Shown here in pieces: positions 1 through 5,554 of a stretch of DNA of 6,673 nt. Each line of letters opens with the position of its first letter. The first letter of the stretch is position 1. The position numbers and the translations under genes were made by a program. This stretch comes from Rhizobium sp. Q54 (GTDB lineage: Bacteria; Pseudomonadota; Alphaproteobacteria; Rhizobiales; Beijerinckiaceae), in assembly GCA_945903655.1 (NCBI GenBank), contig CAMDOY010000207.1:1-6673 (forward strand). Reading direction: 5' to 3'. Below the pieces are notes generated by a model. That model was given only the letters and a program-made list of their open reading frames with translations, searched no databases and was not told the DNA's origin.

Positions 1-2
1 TG

Positions 3-911
3 CGCCTGCACACCACCGTGGTGCATCCGTCCGAAATGTTCTGGCGGCAGCTGAAATATGCTGATTTCGACGTTTCGGAAATGTCGGTTTCCTCCCTGCT
101 GATCGCGGCCTCGCGGGGCGATTACACCTGGGCGGCGATCCCGGTCTTCACCTTCCGCATGTTCTTCCACACCCGCATCCTCGTGCGCGCCGATCGCGGC
201 ATCAAGACCCCGCAGGATCTGCGCGGCAAGCGGGTGGCGGTCCCCGAATATCAGCAGACCTCGGCCATCTGGTCGCGCGGGATCCTGCAGCATGAATTTG
301 GCGTCGACGCCCGCGACGTCGAATGGTTCATGGAGCGCACCCCCGACATGAGCCATGGCGGCTCCACGGGCTTCACGCCGCCCGAGGGCGTGCGCCTCAA
401 CCGCATCCCCCCCACCACCAACATCGGGGAGATGCTGGTGAAGGGCGAGGTGGACGCCACCCTGCTCTATCTCACCAACACCAATCTCGTGGACCGCAGC
501 AGCATCGACATCTCGCGGGTGCCGGAGGTGCAATATCTCTTCCCCGACCCCATCGCAGAAGGAAAACGCTTCTACGCCAAGACCGGGATCTACCCGATCA
601 ACCACACGGTGGTGGTGCGCCGGGAGTTGCTGGAGAAGCATCCCTGGATCGCCCTCAACCTCTATTCCGCCTTCCTCAACGCCAAGAACGACGTGACCCG
701 CCGCTCGAAGGCGGCCATGGGGCCATGGCTGGAGGTGGGCGCGCTGGGCGATCAGGCGGAGAAGGGCTTCAGCGCCGATCCCTTGGCCTATGGGGTGAAG
801 GCGGCGCGGCCGGTGCTGGAGACCGTCGCGCAATATCTGAAGGAACAGGGGCTCACCAGCCGCCGGGTGGCGCTTGACGAAGTCTTCGCCAAGACCACCC
901 TCGACGTCTGA
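3..911 (+). CDS. 4,5-dihydroxyphthalate decarboxylase-like / NMT1-fold ligand-binding protein (5' partial)
   Basis: The frame is open to the left edge, so the true start lies outside; the GTG codons at 18 and 21 are internal. About 303 residues are visible, and the family is usually about 330, so roughly 30 N-terminal residues are probably missing. Numbering from the GTG at 18, the family pattern is clear: DVSEMSVSS (18-26), AAIPVFTFRMFFHTRI (39-54), VRADRGIKTPQDLRGKRVAVPEYQ (56-79), LPP-like loop PPEGVRL (121-127), and RFYAKTGIYPINHTVVVRR (184-202) followed by KHPW (207-210). These match proteins annotated as 4,5-dihydroxyphthalate decarboxylase (Pht5-like), whose fold is that of type 2 periplasmic binding proteins such as NMT1/THI5. 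Many annotated members have no proven decarboxylase activity, and ligand binding is an equally fair reading. Whether it carries a signal peptide cannot be seen. Its stop abuts the stop of the convergent gene at 912. Family assignment is strong; function is inferred. Confidence 0.85.
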   Translation, partial: RLHTTVVHPSEMFWRQLKYADFDVSEMSVSSLLIAASRGDYTWAAIPVFTFRMFFHTRILVRADRGIKTPQDLRGKRVAVPEYQQTSAIWSRGILQHEFGVDARDVEWFMERTPDMSHGGSTGFTPPEGVRLNRIPPTTNIGEMLVKGEVDATLLYLTNTNLVDRSSIDISRVPEVQYLFPDPIAEGKRFYAKTGIYPINHTVVVRRELLEKHPWIALNLYSAFLNAKNDVTRRSKAAMGPWLEVGALGDQAEKGFSADPLAYGVKAARPVLETVAQYLKEQGLTSRRVALDEVFAKTTLDV

Positions 912-1634
912 TCAGGGCCGCGCAAACCCCGCCGCGTCGAACGCTGCGCGGCAGGGCTCCTGCGCCAGGAAGGCGAGAAAATTCTTGGCGGCGGGCGCCG
1001 CGTCGCGGCCGAGGGCGACGGCGTATTGGGTGGTCAGCTGGACCTCGTCCGGCAGCCAGGCGCCGATCTCGACCCCCTCCACCGCCACGATCTCCGTGGA
1101 TTGGGTGAGGCCGAAGGGGGCGCGCCCCTCGGCCACTTCCTTCATCACGTTATAGCCGCCGATCCGCAGGATCGTACGATCCGCCAATTCGTCGATGAGG
1201 CCGAGGCGCTCCAGAACCTTCTGCATATGGTTGCCCGCCGTGCCGCCGCCAGCCGGATCGCCCCGCACAATGACGGGGGCTGCGCGCAGGGTGCGCACGA
1301 AGGCCTCGAGGGTTGAAATATCCGGCGGCGTCTCGCCCCGCCGCACGCCCAGCGCCACCCGCGAAACGCCCATGACCACAGGCGCGCCGCCCAGCAGCCC
1401 GCGCCCGGCGAGCGCCTGCAGGGAATCGAGGGAGGACGCCGTGATATCGCAGGTCTCGCCCTCGCCAAGACGGCGCAGGATGGCGCCGGAGGTGTCGAAA
1501 CGCGCCAGGGCGCCCTGCCCGGTTTGCGCATGAAACAGCTCGGCGCAGGCTGTGATCGCCTGGCGCACGGCGCTGGCCGACAGGATGCGCAGGCCGGATT
1601 CGCCCTGCGCGCCGATGATGGTTTGGTCAGACAT
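912..1634 (-). CDS. ModA-like substrate-binding-domain protein, no signal peptide
   Basis: This 240-residue protein resembles the ModA/SBP_bac_11 type of extracellular binding domain. LRILSASAVRQAI (15-27) is the first strand and helix. The hinge region DITASSLDSLQALAGRGLL (63-81) follows, then VMGVSRVALGVRRGETPPDIST (87-108), which fits the LAV..G..I..L pattern, then VIVRGDPAGGGTAGNHMQKVLERLG (121-145), and EVAEGRAPFGLTQSTEI (166-182), which fits the V..Gead.Giv motif. ModA proper binds molybdate in the periplasm for the ModBC transporter. Here the mature-type sequence begins almost at the ATG, with no hydrophobic leader and no earlier in-frame start, so a cytoplasmic or otherwise exported location is likely. 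The start at 1634 is preceded by a GAGGGGGA purine tract. The gene follows the small gene at 1700-1921 on the same strand with a 65-base gap. No modB, modC or mo-box is seen, so molybdate as ligand is not supported; relatives are often annotated only as substrate-binding-domain proteins. Confidence 0.8.
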   Translation of the reverse strand: MSDQTIIGAQGESGLRILSASAVRQAITACAELFHAQTGQGALARFDTSGAILRRLGEGETCDITASSLDSLQALAGRGLLGGAPVVMGVSRVALGVRRGETPPDISTLEAFVRTLRAAPVIVRGDPAGGGTAGNHMQKVLERLGLIDELADRTILRIGGYNVMKEVAEGRAPFGLTQSTEIVAVEGVEIGAWLPDEVQLTTQYAVALGRDAAPAAKNFLAFLAQEPCRAAFDAAGFARP

Positions 1635-1658
1635 GGTTTCCCCCTCGCATGTGCGCCG

Positions 1659-1687
1659 ACCATAGGGGATGGCGGGCGCGCTGGCGA
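1659..1687 (-). promoter_or_regulatory. Candidate sigma-70-type promoter for the ModA-like gene
   Basis: On the minus strand TCGCCA (1687-1682) and TATGGT (1664-1659) are separated by 17 bases; each matches the consensus hexamer at four of six positions. The start codon at 1634 lies about 25 bases beyond the -10 box, leaving a short leader that carries the purine tract. This would let the gene be transcribed independently of the small gene upstream. The call rests on pattern alone, and in GC-rich DNA such matches can be chance. Confidence 0.35.
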
Positions 1688-1699
1688 GGGAGGGGCTGG

Positions 1700-1921
1700 C
1701 TACCGCTCGCCCGACTGCTGGTTGTGAACCTGATCCTGCAACTGCTCGTTCTGGATCTCGCGGCCATCAAGCCCCTGGGAATCCGGGCGGCGGCTCTTGT
1801 CGCGGTTGGACAGAACCTCGTTGTCGCCGATCTTGTTTCCGGGCGTCTCGGTCATGGCGCCTGCGCCTGACCCCTTGTGATGAACGCCCTCGCCGAGCTT
1901 CTTGTGATTCGCATTGGCCAT
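1700..1921 (-). CDS. Small hydrophilic glycine-rich protein (hydrophilin-like, unknown function)
   Basis: The 73-residue product starts MANANHKKLGEG and ends QQSGER. It has 10 glycines (about 14%), is rich in N, Q, D, E, K and R, and contains no cysteine and no aromatic residue (F, W or Y). It has no membrane segment or signal peptide. This composition predicts an intrinsically disordered soluble protein and meets the glycine-and-hydrophilicity description of hydrophilins, proteins linked in other organisms to desiccation or osmotic stress. That role is inference here. The central stretch NEVLSNRDKSRRPDSQGLDGREIQ (about 34-57) is the most motif-like part. The start has a good ribosome site: AGGAG and then GAGG lie within 20 bases upstream. 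It is divergent from the Bug gene and upstream of the ModA-like gene. I do not recognise a named family with certainty; coding status is supported by the ribosome site and the absence of a better overlapping frame. Confidence 0.65.
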   Translation of the reverse strand: MANANHKKLGEGVHHKGSGAGAMTETPGNKIGDNEVLSNRDKSRRPDSQGLDGREIQNEQLQDQVHNQQSGER

Positions 1922-2101
1922 GATCGCCTCGCTCCTCGCCCGACCGTCGGACGCAGGGGTGAACGCGGCAGGGGCGGCATCGTTGCAGCTTGACGTGACT
2001 GAAAGACTTAGGCCTTAGCCCCCACCTTGTCTCGAACCCCCATTCAGGCGAAAGTGCCTGAAACTGGCGCAGCCCCCATGCCGCGCCCCCGGGAGAAACA
2101 G
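1922..2101. promoter_or_regulatory. Divergent intergenic region between the small gene and the Bug gene
   Basis: These 180 bases must hold the 5' signals for two divergent genes. Visible elements are a short perfect palindrome CCGAC-C-GTCGG (1940-1950) 19 bases before the small gene, and a TTGACG hexamer (1990-1995) facing right without a convincing -10 box at 16 to 18 bases. There is also a hairpin at 2043-2062, listed separately. No EcfG-type GGAAC...CGTT promoter was found by eye upstream of the stress-like small gene. Exact promoters cannot be assigned. Confidence 0.4.
2043..2062 (+). promoter_or_regulatory. Perfect 7-bp inverted repeat in the leader of the Bug gene
   Basis: TTCAGGC (2043-2049) and GCCTGAA (2056-2062) are exact reverse complements around a six-base spacer GAAAGT. 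The repeat ends 39 bases before the chosen ATG at 2102. It could be an operator for a dimeric regulator, or in RNA a hairpin with an A-rich loop. It is not a terminator, since no T-run follows. Confidence 0.4.
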
Positions 2102-3070
2102 ATGAGAGAAATCACCACCCTGCGCCTCGCCGCCGCCCTTGGCCTTGGCCTGTGCCTGACGGCGCCCGCCGTGGCTGCCGATTTTCCCAGCCAGCCCATG
2201 AAGATCGTGGTGCCCCTGCCGCCGGGCAGCGCGCCGGATTTTCTGTCGCGCATCATCAGCGCCTCGTTCCAGCAGCAATGGGGCCAGACGGTCATCGTCG
2301 AGAACAAGCCCGGCGCCGCCCAGAATGTGGGCGCCGAGCAGGTGGCCCGCGCCGCGCCCGATGGCCATACCCTGCTGACCGCGCCGCCGCCGCCCATCGC
2401 CCTGAACAAATATCTCTTCCCCAACCTGAAATATGATCCCGACAAGTTCACGCCGGTGACGGTGATCTGCAGCGTTCCCAATGTGCTGCTGGTGCGCAAC
2501 ACCCTGCCCGCGACCAATCTCGCCGAGTTCGTGGCGCTCGCCCGCAAGCCCGGCGGCCTCAACTACGCCTCCACCGGCGCAGGCAGCACCCTGCATCTGA
2601 CCGCCGAGATCATCCGCGCCAAGACCGGCGCCGATCTCGTGCATGTGCCCTTCAAGGGCACGGGCGAGGTGATGAACGAGCTGCTGGCCGGGCGCATAGA
2701 CTTCGCCTTCGCCAATCTGCTGGACGCCTGGCCGCACATCAGCTCCGGCGGCATGCGGGCGCTGACCATCGGCTCGGAAAAGCGCGACCCCAGCTTGGCC
2801 GACATTCCCTCGCTGAGCGAAATGTGGCCCGACCTCGTCTCCACCACCTGGTTCGCCGTGGTCGCCCCGCCCGACACCCCCCGCGAGATCGCAGAAAAAC
2901 TCTCGGCTGGCATCCGCACCGCCTTCCAGGCGCCGGAGGCCGCCAAACGCCTCGCGGACCTGCGCGCCACCGCCGTGCTGAACACGCCTTCGGAGGCCGC
3001 CCGCATCTTCAAGCAGGACAGCGAACGTTGGGGCGCTGTCATCAAGGCGAACAATATCAAGGGGGAGTGA
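2102..3070 (+). CDS. Tripartite tricarboxylate transporter substrate-binding protein (Bug/TctC family)
   Basis: The 322-residue product is a periplasmic binding protein of the Bug family, which captures carboxylates or other small organic acids and hands them to TctAB-type membrane subunits. A signal peptide covers residues 1-25 or 1-26: R2 and R8, a hydrophobic core AAALGLGLCL, and APAVA-A before DFPSQP. Family landmarks follow in order: KIVVPLPPGSAPD (34-46) with the conserved Asp at 46, GQTVIVENKPGA (61-72), ARAAPDGHTLL (82-92), GSTLHLTAE (161-169), HVPFKGTGEVMNELLAGRIDFAF (181-203) and the C-terminal WGAVIKANNIK (310-320). Length is normal. The frame extends upstream, but the ATG at 2102 is chosen because GGGAG (2091-2095) sits six bases before it and the signal peptide then has ordinary length; the ATG at 2078 lacks a ribosome site. 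No TctA or TctB gene is adjacent, which is common for Bug proteins. The ligand cannot be told from sequence. Confidence 0.93.
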   Translation: MREITTLRLAAALGLGLCLTAPAVAADFPSQPMKIVVPLPPGSAPDFLSRIISASFQQQWGQTVIVENKPGAAQNVGAEQVARAAPDGHTLLTAPPPPIALNKYLFPNLKYDPDKFTPVTVICSVPNVLLVRNTLPATNLAEFVALARKPGGLNYASTGAGSTLHLTAEIIRAKTGADLVHVPFKGTGEVMNELLAGRIDFAFANLLDAWPHISSGGMRALTIGSEKRDPSLADIPSLSEMWPDLVSTTWFAVVAPPDTPREIAEKLSAGIRTAFQAPEAAKRLADLRATAVLNTPSEAARIFKQDSERWGAVIKANNIKGE

Positions 3071-3092
3071 GGGGCGGGAACCGCAGGAGTTC

Positions 3093-3120
3093 TTGACCTG
3101 CCGGTCATTGTGGCTAGGGT
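3093..3120 (+). promoter_or_regulatory. Probable promoter of the yegD-like gene with overlapping palindrome
   Basis: TTGACC (3093-3098) and TAGGGT (3115-3120) are spaced by 16 bases, a good fit to housekeeping promoters of GC-rich alphaproteobacteria. Transcription would begin near 3127, about 37 bases before the ATG at 3164. The -35 box overlaps an inverted repeat TGACC-TGCC-GGTCA (3094-3107), which a repressor could occupy to block the polymerase. The operator role is inference. Confidence 0.55.
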
Positions 3121-3163
3121 CCCCCTCCCGCATCGCCGCGCGATGACCCAGCCATGAGTCCCC

Positions 3164-4486
3164 ATGCCAGACGCTCCTTCAGCCCGCACATCCGATGCGG
3201 CGGGCTCCCTCGGCCTTGATTTCGGCACCACCAATTCTGTGGCCGCTCTTGTGCGGCCCGATGGCTCCGTCGAGACCGCCCGCTTTCCCCATGGGGGCGT
3301 GACCGAATCCGTCTGCCGCTCGGCGATCAGCTTTTTCAACACGAAGGGGACCACCCTCACCGAGGTCGGCCCCTGGGCGGTGGACCGCTATCTGGCGGAC
3401 CCCATGGGTTGCCGTTTCCTGCAATCCTTCAAGACCTTCGCCGCCAGCGGCTCGTTTCACTCCACGGCCATCCATGGCAAGGCCTGGCGCTACGAAGAGC
3501 TGATGGCCGCCTTTCTGGAGAAGATGCTGGCCCAGTCCGAGCCGCCGCTGACGCAATCCGCGCGCAGGCTCGTCATCGGGCGGCCCGTGACCTATGCGGG
3601 CCATGCGCCGGACGCGGCGCTGGCCCAGACCCGCTATCTGGCGGCGCTGGCCAAATGCGGCGTCGAGGATGTGCATTTCGTATATGAGCCGGTGGCGGCG
3701 GCCTTCTATTTCGCCCAGCGGCTTGAGCGCGACGCCACGGTTCTGGTGGCGGATTTCGGCGGCGGCACCAGCGATTTCTCCATTGTGCGCTTTTCCCTGG
3801 GCAAGGAGGGCCTGCGCGCCATCCCCATGGCCAAGACGGGCGTGGGCCTGGCGGGCGACCGGTTCGATTTCCGCATCATCGACAATGTGGTCTCGCCCCA
3901 GCTCGGCAAAGGCAGCCGCTACAAGAGCTTCGACAAGATGCTCGATTTTCCGACTCATTACTTCACCAACTTCGCCGCCTGGCATCAGCTGGCCATCATG
4001 AAGGCCGGACCCACCCTGCGCGAGCTGCGCCAGCTCGCCAAGGCGAGCGACGCGCCCGACGAAATCGAGATGCTCATCACCATCATCGAGGAGGATCTGG
4101 GCTATCCGCTCTACAAGGCGGTGTCGGAGGCCAAGCTCGCCCTCTCCCACAACGAGCAGGCGCAGCTCTCCTTCAACAGCGAAGGCATCGTGATCGAGGG
4201 GATGATCGAACGCGCTGATTTCGAGCGCTGGATCGAGCCGGACCTGCTGCGCATCGATCAAGCCGTGGAGGCGGCGCTGGAGCAGGCGGGGCTGGCGGCG
4301 GGCGAGATCGACAAGGTCTTCCTCACCGGCGGCACCTCTTTCGTGCCCGCCGTGCGCGCGCGTTTTGCGGCGCGCTTTGGCGAGGAGCGGCTGGAGACCG
4401 GCGACCAGCTGCTCTCCATCGCCTATGGGCTCGCGCTCATTGGCGAGACGAAGGACATCGAGCGCTGGACCGTGCGCGAGGGGTAG
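3164..4486 (+). CDS. yegD: Hsp70-family ATPase, YegD-like
   Basis: This 440-residue protein is an actin-fold ATPase of the Hsp70 superfamily, close in length and layout to E. coli YegD (about 450). Visible motifs are phosphate-1 LDFGTTNS (18-25), RRLVIGRP (134-141), connect-1 YEPVAAAF (174-181), phosphate-2 VADFGGGTSDFSIV (195-208), GVGLAGDRFD (226-235), SEAKLALS (321-328) and the adenosine motif KVFLTGGTSFVPAVR (384-398). The protein ends after the nucleotide-binding domain, so the beta-sandwich peptide-binding domain and lid of DnaK are absent. YegD proteins are called putative chaperones, but their clients are not established. The ATG at 3164 is the first possible start in frame, because a TGA lies three codons upstream at 3155. 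It lacks a clear ribosome site, so initiation may be weak or depend on leader structure. An out-of-frame ATG lies ten bases earlier. No dnaJ or grpE neighbour is present. Confidence 0.9.
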   Translation: MPDAPSARTSDAAGSLGLDFGTTNSVAALVRPDGSVETARFPHGGVTESVCRSAISFFNTKGTTLTEVGPWAVDRYLADPMGCRFLQSFKTFAASGSFHSTAIHGKAWRYEELMAAFLEKMLAQSEPPLTQSARRLVIGRPVTYAGHAPDAALAQTRYLAALAKCGVEDVHFVYEPVAAAFYFAQRLERDATVLVADFGGGTSDFSIVRFSLGKEGLRAIPMAKTGVGLAGDRFDFRIIDNVVSPQLGKGSRYKSFDKMLDFPTHYFTNFAAWHQLAIMKAGPTLRELRQLAKASDAPDEIEMLITIIEEDLGYPLYKAVSEAKLALSHNEQAQLSFNSEGIVIEGMIERADFERWIEPDLLRIDQAVEAALEQAGLAAGEIDKVFLTGGTSFVPAVRARFAARFGEERLETGDQLLSIAYGLALIGETKDIERWTVREG

Positions 4487-4497
4487 CCCCGCGCACG
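4471..4497. terminator. GC-rich hairpin between convergent genes, possible bidirectional terminator
   Basis: Bases 4471-4478 (CGTGCGCG) pair with 4490-4497. After a single bulged A at 4479, GGG (4480-4482) pairs with CCC (4487-4489). This gives 11 base pairs closing a four-base loop GTAG that contains the TAG stop of the yegD-like gene. The hairpin lies 13 bases beyond the stop of the opposing gene at 4510, so it serves both transcripts. Neither side has a T-run, so it may act as a non-canonical terminator or an RNA-stabilising 3' end rather than a classic intrinsic terminator. Confidence 0.55.
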
Positions 4498-4509
4498 ATC
4501 CGCAGGTGA

Positions 4510-5520
4510 TTATTGTGCGCGCTTCGCCGCCTCGTCGATCAGGCTCGCATCGACATATTTGCCGATCTCGATCTTGTCCTTCAGGAAGCCCAATTGGCGC
4601 TGCAGATCCATATTGGCCTGGAAGGCGGGGATATCGACCTTGAGGGTGGGGTCGCGGTAATAGTCCTTCTGGGAATAGAGCCAGCCAGCGAAGAGCGCAG
4701 GCGGGGCCTTGGCGAAGTCGGAGGCGATTTTCGCCGCTTCTTCCTGGTTCTTCGGGTCAAGATACCAGCGCGTCGCCACCATGGCGTCGGCGAGGAAATC
4801 CACCATCGCGGCGCGGTTCTTCTTCAGGAAGTCCGCATGGGCCACCCAGACGCCCAGCGCCGATTGGCCCATGGCGTCGCGCTGGGTGAAGAGCACCGTC
4901 GAATTCTTGCGCAGCTCGGGGTCATTGTGAAAGGGTGGCGCGGCGGGGATCAAGTCCACCTTCTTTTCCAGCAGCATGGCCTTCATGGCGCCAAAGCCCG
5001 CCTCCACCACGGTGTAATCGCGCTTGTCCTGCAGGCCCGCCTTGTTCAGCATGGCGCGCATGGCGACATCCACCGCGCTGCCCGCAGCATTGGTGGCGAG
5101 CACCTTGCCCTTGAGATCGGCCACGGTCTTGATGCCGCTGTCGGCGCGCACCATGAACTCATTGCTGTGGTAGCCCTGCGCCCCATCGACGAATTCATTG
5201 GCGAAGATGCGCAGATCATCCATGCCCGCGTTCTGGATCGCCAGACCCATGGAGGTGAAGCCCAAAAGCCCCACGTCGATCTCGTTCACCGCCAGCGCGG
5301 TGATCATGGGCGGCGTGCCCTGGAAGCGCACGGGCTCCAGCACATAGGTCTTGCCGAGGTTTTTGGCGAGGCCGGACTTGGCGAAGAGGATCGGCCCGAT
5401 ATTGGCGGCGGGGATGATCCAGGCGAGGCGGATCTTCAACGGCTCGGCCTGAGCCGCAAAGGTGGAGGCGAGCATGGCGGCGGCGGCCGCGGCTCCCGTC
5501 AGAAAGTGTCCCAAACGCAT
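4510..5520 (-). CDS. Periplasmic ABC-type substrate-binding protein, NMT1/SsuA/TauA-like
   Basis: The 336-residue product belongs to the NMT1/SsuA/THI5-like binding proteins, which capture sulfonates, nitrate, taurine, pyrimidine precursors or related compounds for ABC importers. Residues 1-25 are a clear signal peptide: MRLGHFLTG, a run of alanines, and AAQA cut before E26. Then come IRLAWIIPAANIGPILFAKSG (30-50), RFQGTPPMITALAVNEIDVGLLG (65-87), which is the family's ligand-contact and hinge segment, VRADSGIKTVADLKGKVLATN (124-144), GFGAMKAMLLEKKVDLIPAAPPF (175-197), and a C-terminal helical region ending with a YVDASLIDEA tail (322-331). The longer open frame extends upstream, but the ATG at 5520 is preferred because GGGAGA lies about seven bases before it and the signal peptide then begins correctly. 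It follows the MetE-like gene by 34 bases and is almost surely cotranscribed. No permease or ATPase gene is seen. The ligand is unknown. Confidence 0.9.
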   Translation of the reverse strand: MRLGHFLTGAAAAAAMLASTFAAQAEPLKIRLAWIIPAANIGPILFAKSGLAKNLGKTYVLEPVRFQGTPPMITALAVNEIDVGLLGFTSMGLAIQNAGMDDLRIFANEFVDGAQGYHSNEFMVRADSGIKTVADLKGKVLATNAAGSAVDVAMRAMLNKAGLQDKRDYTVVEAGFGAMKAMLLEKKVDLIPAAPPFHNDPELRKNSTVLFTQRDAMGQSALGVWVAHADFLKKNRAAMVDFLADAMVATRWYLDPKNQEEAAKIASDFAKAPPALFAGWLYSQKDYYRDPTLKVDIPAFQANMDLQRQLGFLKDKIEIGKYVDASLIDEAAKRAQ

Positions 5521-5554
5521 GATGCTCTCCCTTGGTTTTTGTTGAACAGGTCTG

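Noticed and set aside
1145..1663. A leftward frame overlapping the ModA-like gene
   Set aside because: Frame-shifted shadow, dominated by A, R, P, S and C with no domain pattern; the other frame matches ModA-like proteins throughout.
1990..1995. TTGACG as the -35 box of a Bug gene promoter
   Set aside because: The bases 16 to 18 positions downstream (GCCTTA, CCTTAG, CTTAGC) are poor -10 boxes, so it is only noted within the intergenic entry.
2056..2067. The 12-mer GCCTGAAACTGG recurs at 6270-6281
   Set aside because: About one exact 12-base repeat is expected by chance in a window this size; the second copy lies within coding sequence and nothing flanking it matches.
2015..3133. A long leftward open frame of 372 codons opposite the Bug gene
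   Set aside because: It mirrors the real gene and is rich in G, R, H, Q and A, as expected for the reverse complement of GC-rich codons; the plus strand has a signal peptide and all Bug motifs.
3179..4261. A leftward open frame of 360 codons opposite the yegD-like gene
   Set aside because: Low-complexity H/G/R/L-rich product without a domain pattern; the plus strand encodes complete Hsp70 ATPase motifs.
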